Below, one piece after another: positions 14,903 through 24,715 of a stretch of DNA of 64,000 nt. Where the stretch lies: contig NC_088788.1 in NCBI RefSeq assembly GCF_949628265.1, positions 15,500,001-15,564,000 on the forward strand. Reading direction: 5' to 3'. A model generated the notes under the pieces. It worked only from the letters and a program-made list of their open reading frames with translations. It was not told the DNA's origin and made no database searches. Every line of letters starts with the position of its first letter. The first letter of the stretch is position 1. Made by a program: the position numbers and the translations under genes. Source of the DNA: Cloeon dipterum. Lineage: Eukaryota > Arthropoda > Insecta > Ephemeroptera > Baetidae.

Positions 14903-16284
14903 CAAGTGTATCCCCGAGATGGGTGATAATGACGATTGGGGGCAGGGAAGAAAGGAGTCATTCTCTACATTTCAGGCGCTGGGGTTCCTGCTGAGATTCT
15001 CTCAGCACGGGTACAGCCGGCGTCACAAGTGCTGCGCACACCTGACCGACCCACCGCCGGAGCAACCTGCCACCAGGTAAAAAAGCACTCAAGCAAAGAA
15101 AGAAACTCCCCGGGCGTTGGAAAGAGGTGCGCGTACAACCGCGCACAAGAGAATAAACACACACGGTAAAATTCCGTTCGTATATCATCACAAAATGAGT
15201 TGAATTTATTCCCAGGGGTTCGGCGAATAGGAGATGGGTGCTTTGGCAGAGAATTAATATGAGTCAAGCAGAATAAATTTTAAATTAAAAAATAAATCAT
15301 TTCTAGATAGGAAAAATTTCAAAGTATTAAATACCGACTCAAAAAATGTTTCTGCGTCTCCAAAAAATAATTAGAAGCGATTTATAATTTTCGCATTTTA
15401 AATAAGCTCTGCAATTGGAGGGGAGTTGTGTTTTCCGAGGCTAAAAGTGGAGTGGAAACGCATTATCTCTGATAATTGCAGCGCTTTTGCCGGGTTGACC
15501 TAGGCCGAATGGAGGCCGCCAGACAATAACAACTTTTGCTTTCTGCAAAACGGAGCGAAACTGGCTCGTCTGCCTGCAGTTATGCGCGCGGCCTACTTAT
15601 GCGCACCTCTCTCCGACTCGTGTTAATTTCGTTTTCATTTTACACATTATTATGCGAGCGGGCGCTCTCTCGCTTCCGATTTCACTCGCCGAATGCGTAA
15701 CCGTAGCTCCCGGTGCGAAAAAAGAGAAACGATCGCTTCCTCCATAGAATTCGCGAAAGTAAAAACCTCTGTTATGCACGTGTATTTATAGTTTCGGAAT
15801 TTAATTTTTGGCCCCATTCCGCTTATCAGGCCGAAAAATTGTGTCAAAGCCAGGAGTGCGACCATAAAGGACGGCAAATAAATAAAGCGTTTCCGCCTGC
15901 TCGCGGCTTCTTTTATATTATTTACAGAAAAAAGAGTATGACAAGGTAGCGGAGAACAATAAACAAGGATGTGAATTTGTTTACTTTAATTTTGTGATAG
16001 CTTCTACTAGCTTACTATTTTGAAAGACATGAGCGTGCGGTAGATAATTGGGTGAGTAAAAATGTATGGTTGTTTATAAACAAAACTCAATCTTATTTGT
16101 TAAATAAGACAAAAAAAATAAATCGTAATAACTGGATGTTTAAAGTGAATCTATACAGAACAACAACGGACAAGAAAGGTGAATTTTTGCTCTATAAAAG
16201 AGTTCAGAAGGTTTATTTGAGTGGGAAACACTCAGGACCGTTAAAATATCAACCTTTTCCGATTTCGCAAATCATTTAAAAGGC

Positions 16285-16420
16285 TGTCTATGATTTTTCA
16301 CTAGATTTAGATTCCTCTCATCGCGATCTATTCCCCAGTGTACGGTGAACAAATTTTGAGGTCAATTTCTTTCCGAAATATTAGAGAAAAATTTCAAGGT
16401 TAAGTTAAAACTTCTATTTT
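16285..16420 (+). repeat. Degenerate copy of a dispersed repeat family
   Basis: It shares the word TTTAGATTCCTC, a C-rich CGATCTAT-like block and a following AAATTTT segment with the copy at 49715-50005. Non-coding. Divergence is high, so the boundaries are approximate. Confidence 0.35.
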
Positions 16421-16739
16421 AGGATTGTACTTCGATAACTCAACAATTTAACATTTTTGCAACTTTTCCTCAACCTAGAACGCAGCAAAAACGCGTGGGT
16501 GTCTGATGATTGTTTTTCTACCCAAAAATTAAGGATGTTATGAAAATTGCCATTGAAAATTACATAAACACAAGGAAAAATCCAGAATAATTGGTGTCTG
16601 GTGATGCTAATGAGCTAGAGCGAAATAACAAGTGTCAGCGCGGGGAGGCGCGGGAGGGGCTCGTCCGTCTGGCTCGTTAATTCGCTCTAGCCTCTCTTGA
16701 AGAAGTGTAATTTTTTCGTTCATGTAGCACAACACTCAC

Positions 16740-16944
16740 CGGCGGCGACGGCTGGAGGCGACACGGAGGATTCGGCCGAGCTGAAGATGATGATCTCGTC
16801 GGCGTCACTGGATTCGGCGAGCGGCTGGTCGGGCAAGACGAGCTGGACGGCGGCGGCTTGGGCCGGGCCCGCCGCGACGGGCAGGCTGCCGACCACCAGG
16901 GTCGAGCTGCTTATCGGCACGCCGCTACTCGCCTCCTCGTGCAT
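16740..16944 (-). CDS. Orphan candidate first coding exon, unknown protein (partial)
   Basis: This GC-rich open frame on the minus strand can start at the ATG at 16944 and runs 68 codons to a good donor (G|GTGAGTG) after 16740, in phase 1. The peptide begins MHEEASSGVP. It is rich in Ala, Val and Ser, then acidic (AESSDADE) and Ser-rich, as in low-complexity N-termini of regulatory proteins. The frame stays open upstream to an ATG at 17160, but other donor-like sites near 16994 and 17111 suggest untranslated leader exons there. No downstream exon was found in 1-16.7 kb, so the rest would be off the left edge, or the frame is a chance product of GC content. I do not recognise the family. Confidence 0.3.
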
Positions 16945-17220
16945 GGCGCGCGTGATTCGGCCGCCGAAAGACGCTCCCCGGGCGACACTGCCGACTAACC
17001 TTGAACTCGGACCCAATGTCAAGGCCCCGCTCGCCGTCGCTCCGCGTGAAAAGGCCGTAAAAAATGGGAACGACGAGGAAAGTAGGTCTCTAGGCCACCA
17101 AGCACTCACTTGTCTTCTGTGTTTGGGTAGTGGGCAGACCGAGAGGGCGTCCCGAGTCAAACCACTTTCCCTCTCTGGCTCTATTTACCCCGGTGGACAG
17201 CCCTCGGGGCGAATTTAAAC

Positions 17221-19532
17221 TTCGTCTGATCAATTTAAATCGACTTTTAAATATTTATAATGCATTTTAGACTGGGTTTTAGCTTAAATACGTGCTTTTT
17301 GGCGATTTTGTAGTGAAAGTGTTTTGACTCTTTAGTTACGTCACAGAAAGTAGGTCGTAGAAAATGTAAGCGTTTTCCCGCACCGTCCGCGGCTGTCCAA
17401 GAATTTTTGCATGGGATTTTTCCTTATTTTTCGTTCCATTTTTCTAAATACTTTTAAATCTGTTTGAAAATTTAGAAACCCCCAAAATTCCAGAGTTAGA
17501 TTTCTGCCCTAAAAGGCTGAGGAATTACATAGCAGTGCCACCTCGTTTCCACTCGCAACAACCACTTGTTGAGTGCCGCGCCGCGGCGGGAAAAGGCTGA
17601 CCTTCGCTGAGCTCCATGCAGCGAACAAAGAACAGCAGCAAAGTGAATAGCAAAATGTTTATCATTTTCATGCTTTGTTCAGCTTAGATGCCTTTTGTGT
17701 CAATAGGAAATTATCAAAATATGTCAAAGCAGGCCGATGGTATCGCTTTTAAAAATATTTTAGGAATTCATTAAATAAGTTCACTTGTTTTAACTCTGAT
17801 TTTATTCGAAGGCTTCCATAATTATTAATATACCAAAAAATAGGTTATTTTCTTATTCTAGACAACAGACTGGAAATCTGAATTTATTGAAGTTGGAAAA
17901 ATGCTTATCAAATCGCAGACACAGCACCAACTTTGAATGAGAAAAGCAAAATAGAATGAGGATGCTTTTGAATTATATAATTAAGCTCTAAAATTTTCAC
18001 TCTTAAATTCAATGCAAACCATCACATTTGGGGATTGCTTGAAAATGGGCGCACATCTTTTTACATACCTGAAGAACACATGAACTTTTCAAAATTATTT
18101 CCAGCTAGCGTGGAAAAAAATTTAAAAATCATCTACACCCGCAGAAGAACAATAATTGCGTTGCGGACCATTAAACACTCGTCAGCTATTTAGCCTTGGT
18201 GGCTATGAAGAACTAGCACTGCACTCACCTATATGGATGATTTTACATGCATCTTTGAAGCATCAATCTTCAACACTAAATCGATCTTACAACGAAGCCA
18301 ACATAGCTTTACTAGTATATATATAGGCACATCATGGCATGCGATTCCACAATTCCAATAATTTCTTTAATGATTGAATAGCTTTTGATGCAGGATGAGT
18401 ACTCGTAATATCATTGTGAAAAGACAAACGTTGAGCTAGAATGCCAGTAGCATTTCCAAATTCTATGAATTTTGATAGTTAATAAAAAAAAAATCTTGTT
18501 CAATGTATAAGATTTTGGAACAATTTTAGTGCACACAAGGCGTAAGTAATTAGGGCCTGAAATATTGTGCAGATTGATGATATTTTTAATCCATAGCAAA
18601 TATTTTAGTCTGTTTTTAAATCATACCTAGCAGCAAACAATTAATTAACAGAGATATTAGAAAAGAGGGTTAAATAGGATTTAATTTGAAATTTGGAGTA
18701 AACGAAATTTTTAGAATCCCACAGTATAATGAATGAATATTTGCAAGCCAACTTTTGGAAAGGCAATCTAGAAAGAATCTAAAATTAGGGAAAGCTGTAA
18801 TGCCACGTAGGAATGTTAAACTATTGTAAGTGGAAATTTCCCATTACTCATACGGATAGGACGATAAATTTAAAATTGTGCAAGCGGAGAACAATCACAG
18901 AATCAATTGGAGCTCGGTTTCATATGGCTATTTCGGATAATCCCAAGCCTCGTCAGCAAACCATTGATATTGACATACCTACTATATTGTCACCAGGCAC
19001 ACGTGCACACAGACTAACCGTGAATAATTTCTAAGGGGCGAGCGTGACTCCTTATTCACACCCCCCACCGATTGACTCTTTTTGTCTCCTTTGCAGCAGT
19101 TTATCTCAATTTCTCTTTTGCCCTGTATTTTTACGAATACAATATAATTTTAAGAATAGAAATTAAATGCAGCTTTCTTGGCGCATAGCAAGTTGTTTAT
19201 TTATTTGTATTTCGACGGAGATTTCTTGCTCTGAAACTAAGAGCAGGAATTTCCCTTGAAATAGGTTGAAAAATTAACAAGCTCTGATGTTCACCAAGAA
19301 AGCTGCATTTCATTTCAACTTAAACATTAGAGCAACCTCGAGATTGTGCTTCTACCTGCTGCCTTTATTGGTATCCATCATCCACTTAAGTATAATCTGC
19401 TTCTGCAAAGTTTTTTGCAGGTGTCACAAAACATCAATTAGGCGTGCGTCACCACACAGTAAAACTAAATTATTTGCTGAGGAGATAAAATAAAGCAATT
19501 TTGTTTGAAACAACGTAGAGCATATATGTTCT
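17221..19532. other. Intergenic stretch with no recognisable feature
   Basis: AT-rich DNA between the orphan exon and the 3' end of Mcad. The open frames are short and look like noise. No repeat or RNA gene was recognised. Confidence 0.6.
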
Positions 19533-19538
19533 TTTATT
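19533..19538 (-). terminator. Polyadenylation signal AATAAA of Mcad
   Basis: A canonical AATAAA on the minus strand lies about 117 bases downstream of the Mcad stop codon. It is the nearest strong candidate for its 3' end. Confidence 0.65.
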
Positions 19539-19654
19539 CAGTCTCATGATGACAAAATAACCTGTATTACAAAGTAGTAAGTGTTCTGCATGTAAAATAC
19601 CAGAATGATAGTTTGATTGGTAAAACGTTCAAACAACAGGCAAGAATTAAGAAA

Positions 19655-22600
19655 TTAAGCGCTGGAAAGGTGTCTCTCAATAAGCTGTCTGGAGATGATG
19701 AGGCGCTGGATCTGGGCGGTGCCCTCATAGATCTGATAGATCTTGGCGTCTCTCATCAGCTTCTCAACCGGGTAGTCGCTGTTGAAGCCGTTTCCACCAA
19801 ATATCTAGGCCACAAAACACATGAAAACGCTGATCGATTTTGTATAATGGAGCTTACTTGGACAGCGTCAGCGGCGCACTTGTTCGCGACATCTCCAGCC
19901 AGAGCCTTGGCGATGGACGCGTAGTACGAGTTGCGGCGTCCCTGGTCCACTTCCCAGGCAGCCCTCATCCACGCCAGGCGAGAAGTCTCCACGCCGATCG
20001 CCATTTCAGCCAGCATGAAGGCGACAGCCTGCACAGAGTCAAAATTTAATTAGTACAAGAAAATAAATAAAATTGATAGAATTGAAGCCAGTGGGGTATT
20101 AAAATTAAAATATAATTAAATAGAGCGTCCTGGAGACTAGAATCTCAATAAGCGCAGATATGGAGTTGGCAGGAATACAGTGTTTTAACACGGTCTGGTG
20201 GAAATGTGGTAAAAGGAGCGATTTTCAATGACCCACCAATCGATTCATCTTATTAAGGATAATCATTATATATTTTATAAGTGGAAGGACCACAGGGTTT
20301 CCTTGGTCTATTAAATTGTGAGTTGTTACCCATTAAAAAATCCAGATCTAGTAGATTAAAAATTAAGAATTTCATTCATATTAATACCATCATTGCTTCA
20401 ATTTATCTAGAGGTACCGCGCTTGAATGAAGTGTGGTAAAAACTAAAATCTTAAACCGTTTCAAAACTATGTTCAACATTGGTGATAGTGGATGCAGCTA
20501 ACGTAAATTAGATTACAACCAGTATTTCTATTCTAGGACAAATACCACTCCATTCAGTTGATTCATTAAATAAAGAGTTCCCTTAGACCTGCGACCTAGG
20601 AATTGTTCTACTTAATTTTTGAGTAACAAGAAAAATAGTAAATGCATGTTTGCTTATGATTGTTCACATCCCTACTTAAAAATAAAAAATGAAATTTTAC
20701 CTGGTGGGTGGCAATGGGGACACCAAAGGCCTTCCTCTCCAGGGCGTACTTGGTGGCTTCAGTGAAAGCACGCTGAGCGAGACCAGTGGCTCCAGCAGCA
20801 ACCTGTGCACAATCAGTGTAGCTTCAGACATCCACTCTCTTAGAATAAAATCGAGTTTACCGGTGCTCTGGTCTTGTCAAAGGTTCCCATGGCGATTTTG
20901 AAGCCGGCTCCCTCGCCGAGCAGAACGTTTTCCTTTGGTATCCTCACATCCTCAAAGGTGATTCCGCGAGTGTCTGAGCACCTCTGCCCCATGTTGATTT
21001 CCTGAAATTATAAATGACAAACTTAATTCAGTATTTGATTTAATTTGATTTTTTGGGAAAAGGTGGCGTACCTTTCGGCCGGGAGTGACTCCAGGGAATT
21101 CTCTTTCTACGATGAAGCCGGTGAATGCCTTGCTAGCAGGTGCTTTCGGGTCGGGGTTGGTACGGGCCAGCAGGAAATACCTTTTAAATTTTCATTCACA
21201 AATTTATCACCTTGTTCTAAAGCATGATTTTTAAACATACCAGTTGGCGACTCCTCCGTTTGTGATCCACATCTTCTGTCCGTTCAGGATCCACTCATCA
21301 CCCTTCTTTTCAGCCCTGGTTTTGACTCCATTTACGTCAGAACCTGCACCAGGCTCAGTAACACAATAAGCCTGCAATAATTAATCAATACTAATTCAAT
21401 TTAAAAGCTTTTTGTTATGGCCTCTTCTAAAAAAGAATCGTAATTTGTGCAATAATTTTTTCCCTGTAAAATTTTCTTTACGAAAAAGTCTAGAAAATAT
21501 TTTAATTCATAAAATTTGTATATATTCAAATAAACTATTTTTTTGGAAACATTAAAGCTGCAATATATTTCTGGTCTGTGTGGAAAAATTTGAAATTTCA
21601 TTTTCTTTCGGAACATGTTTGTTTTTTGCTTCAAGAAAGTCGTTAAATCCTGAAACTAACCCTAGCGGTAAATTTTTAATTATTCTCTGGAACGTAAAAA
21701 ATTACCCACAAATCAATTTTATTCATGGAACAATGTCTACAAATTAAATTTAACCGAGAACAAACATGCCTGAGGAAAAGCAGTCCGCTCACAAATAAAA
21801 TATCTTATATGAGAAAGATTTTCTTTTGCTAAATATTGCCATAGCTATAAAAAAATTTCCCGTGGCCTGAAACGGAATATATATAAATTGTATTGTCTAC
21901 TTAGAAAAGAATATTTGTTCAGCGTTGAGCGTTTTTGGTAATTTCTTGTGGATTTTTGAAAATATTGACTAAAACTTAAAACTGGATAATTCTTAGTCTT
22001 TCACTGGTTTCTTTTTACTTAAAAATGTTTCAATCAAAATATAATTCTGAAATTTTAATATTTTATTTCTTTCGAGTAATTTTAAAATGTTAACGATTTA
22101 AAATAGTTTGAGCAGAAAAAGGAAGTTGAAGTTTACCGCAACAAGGGGTTCCTCAATGAGGCGTCCCAGATACTTCTTCTGCTGCTCCTTGTTGCCGGCG
22201 ATGATGACCGGTGTTTGCTGCAAACAGGCGAGCGCAAGTGATTAAAAAACTCTATTCCCAAATAAAATTCAGGGACGTTGAGCAGCACACAAGGGCAGGG
22301 GCACAAACTTACGCCCAGGCCGGTGGCCTCCATGGCGGTCCCGATGCCAGTGCACCCATAAGCAGTCTCCTCGGCAATCAAGCACCCATTGAACACGCCC
22401 TGGTCCGTACCACCTGCGCCAAAAGCACAGAAAAGCGGCTTCAATACTCACACCGATGTTTGTGATTAGCAGCGAGGCCATCACGCCAGAACAGCCGTAC
22501 GCAATTTCCTCGGCGATGACGCACTGGTCAAAGACGCCCATACCTTGGCCGCCTGCAAGCAGTGCTCTAGTTCAAAACTCGGCGGAAATTTTGCTCTTTT

Positions 22601-24098
22601 GAGTACTGCCTGCACGAGCAGCCGTTGGCCGGCGCTTATTTCCAATTGTATTTATTCAGAGTATTACCGCAGTGTTCAGGAATGTGGTTGTTGATCAGGC
22701 CCAGCTCCCAGGCCTTCTTCACGATGGGCCAAGGGTACTCCATCGTCTTGTCGTATTCAGCGGCTTTCGGAATGATTTCCTCGGCGGTGAACTTGCGTGC
22801 CAGCGACTGGATCTCCTTCTGCTCATCGTTCAGCTCTAGAAAATGAGACGCAAAATAAGATGCAAACGCAAACAATAGCACCAAATGATATAATTTATGT
22901 AGCACAGAAAAAAGGAAATAAAGAAACAGGCAGGTAGTTTTAAGAAACTTAAAATAATGCTTACAGCTATCGGATAACAATTTCATCTACAAATTTTGTC
23001 CACAAATTTATAAAATCTAGGCTGGCATACAAATTTTCTGACACAAGAATAGTGCGTTATGAAATCTCTTAATGTGCAATTTCATTCTGAAAAAAAATCA
23101 GCAAAATTAAGAATTATGGATTAAAAATTTTAATGCCCCTTTTGTTCTTTTTGATGTAGAAAAAACACGATTGAAAATGTAAGGAATGATAAAGGCTTCG
23201 TGATTTAAAATCCCGTAAATATTAGCTTTTTCTAAAAAACCACAGAATCGTTTCAAATCAAAAGCCCCACATTGATCTGATAGTGTGCGAAGAATGTTTC
23301 ATTTTTTGCAGTTAAGTGTGCTGTAAATATTGTGCTGATAAGTAATCAACTTATTTGTTCCCAGCACAAAGTCCGCTGATCAAAGTAGCACCTCTTTTGT
23401 TGGAAGAAACTTTGCCCTTTGAATTTTAGCTAACGTAGCTCGATATTAATTTAATACGCACTTTCTGTTTATTTACTCTAAAGGAGCAAAAAAATCAACG
23501 CGTTTAGAAATTTGTAATAATGCGGTGCTATAGTAGGAAAAGAGACCTGAAGCAAAAAGGTGCAACCTTCGAATGCCAATTATGGGCAATTAAGAAAAGT
23601 GCAAGTAATGTAGGAAGGAGAGAGTGAAACAAAATAATATTACGTAACATCATTTGATTACCAGGTCTTCAAATAATATCAATCCATCTAATTCAAAATA
23701 TTAAAATTTAAGATAATTATGTTACCAAATGAATATCCATTAGCTGGAGGAGCCCCTGAGCTAGCAGCAGGGAGGGAGGTAGAGATGGCCCTGATTCCAG
23801 GTCGCAGGGTTGCTTTAGCCAACTGTAACAACAAAATCACATTAAAAGCCTGAATGCGGCGCAATTATCCATTCAGCACACTTTGAACTTAACCAATCTA
23901 ATTATATTGCCCCTTGGCAACGATCCAAAGTCAATTTGAATCGCAAACTTCACGCTTTAGCATGATACATAAAAAATAAATTTGCGCTTTCTAAAATCAC
24001 TGCGTCATTTCCAAAACTCTAAAATATTGATTCCGAATCAAAATGTTTAAAAGGGAATTCTAATTTCTAACGATCTTTACCTTGACGAGAGAAGCCAT
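19655..24098 (-). CDS. Mcad: Medium-chain acyl-CoA dehydrogenase, mitochondrial (12 exons, two mutually exclusive)
   Basis: This FAD enzyme of mitochondrial beta-oxidation oxidises medium-chain acyl-CoA to trans-2-enoyl-CoA and passes electrons to ETF. Coding exons, minus strand: 24081-24098, 23726-23822, 22668-22835, then 22452-22552 or 22313-22413, 22137-22217, 21241-21371, 21072-21180, 20861-21001, 20701-20802, 19858-20028, 19655-19804. With either alternative exon this gives 422 aa, against 421 in human ACADM. All junctions are GT-AG and in phase. Residues 1-35 form a basic presequence (Lys6, Lys9, Arg13, Arg17; no acidic residue) for mitochondrial import. The flavin-binding segment [13 protein letters not shown] starts at residue 156. 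The [10 protein letters not shown] segment carries the catalytic Glu at residue 400. The start ATG at 24098 opens the presequence. ABCG gene A ends 618 bp upstream on the same strand. Confidence 0.96.
22313..22413 (-). other. Mcad: Mcad alternative exon 4b (distal; canonical-like pocket)
   Basis: 101 nt, entered in phase 1 and left in phase 0. Acceptor GGCGCAG, donor GGC|GTAAGT. It encodes residues 95-128, with [15 protein letters not shown] and a MEATGLG end. It joins in frame to the exon at 22668-22835 upstream and 22137-22217 downstream. It keeps Thr120 and Glu123, which match Thr96 and Glu99 of the mature mammalian enzyme, and has Gly119 at the Gln95 position. Of residues 96-128, 16 of 33 are identical to exon 4a. 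Confidence 0.9.
22452..22552 (-). other. Mcad: Mcad alternative exon 4a (proximal; hydrophobic pocket variant)
   Basis: 101 nt, with the same entry and exit phases as exon 4b. Acceptor CTTGCAG, donor GGT|GTGAGT. It encodes the same residues 95-128, with [15 protein letters not shown] and a LLITNIG end. The conserved AYGC helix core is kept, but the positions matching mammalian Gln95, Thr96 and Glu99 are Met119, Ala120 and Leu123. Reading frame, splice sites and retained core residues argue against a decaying duplicate. Confidence 0.9.
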
Positions 24099-24566
24099 GG
24101 TTTCAGACAGCTAGGTCACGTTAATTCTAATTAAAATGCAAAAGTAACAGCAGCACCTCTAATCGGACCAAATTATCTCTTCAGAGGGAGGAGTGGCAGT
24201 GCAGTGCAGTGGTTATAGCACCTCACAGCTGGATTGTGGTCGTAAAAGCATTGGCCGGGAGGTGGCTCTGCCTTTCATGCCGACCAATCATTGTAGAGAA
24301 AAAAGTGGGAAAAAGGGAGACTAGGGGGAACCGCGAAAGTAGATTTGGGTCAGATAATACCAAACATTGTTGATTGTTGTGCTATTAGATAATTATTGTT
24401 GCTCATAAAGAATGAAGGAATTAAACGAATTTTAAAATAAATATACCCACCGTAGAATGATTTTAATATTAGGAATTTATTGGAATTATTATTTATAATA
24501 TGATATTATGTTATTGTATCTCTTCAATATCTTGCAACAAAATTTAAAAGCAAAATCCATAAAATA

Positions 24567-24572
24567 TTTATT
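24567..24572 (-). terminator. Candidate polyadenylation signal of ABCG gene A
   Basis: AATAAA on the minus strand about 145 bases past the stop codon of gene A, in AT-rich DNA. Confidence 0.45.
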
Positions 24573-24715
24573 TGGCAAGTTATCACAGTAGTTAACACAA
24601 TTCCCTTTCGCACAAGATGAAGACCTTTTATGCTTTAATCATACCTAATAGTTATAAAAAATATCATAAACCTAATTTATGCTATATTGCAATTATATTT
24701 ACATGTAAAGTCATT

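Larger units (their letters stand above)
1..16719. other. Non-coding region with alternating GC-rich islands; no recognisable gene
   Basis: I found no exon with a recognisable domain on either strand in this 16.7 kb. The open frames are short and unlike known families, and they coincide with GC-rich patches where stop codons are rare. The patches lie at roughly 120-850, 2450-2960, 3690-4060, 4890-5130, 5780-6240, 7030-7560, 8400-8800, 9240-9760, 10230-10900, 11250-11600, 11800-12330, 13140-13700, 14800-15250 and 15420-15940, with AT-rich DNA between them. This could be intron or flanking regulatory DNA of a gene starting near 16.9 kb or lying left of the window. That is inference only. Confidence 0.5.

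Noticed and set aside
16021..16045. An 11-base match to the start of the miR-71 mature sequence (TGAAAGACATG)
   Set aside because: No complementary arm lies within 100 bases, so no hairpin, and no miR-2 family words follow in the next kilobase as in the usual cluster.
22313..22552. Possibility that one of the two Mcad exons is a dead duplicate
   Set aside because: Both keep the exact 101-nt length, phases, splice sites, open frame and the conserved AYGC core, which a decaying copy would be unlikely to retain.
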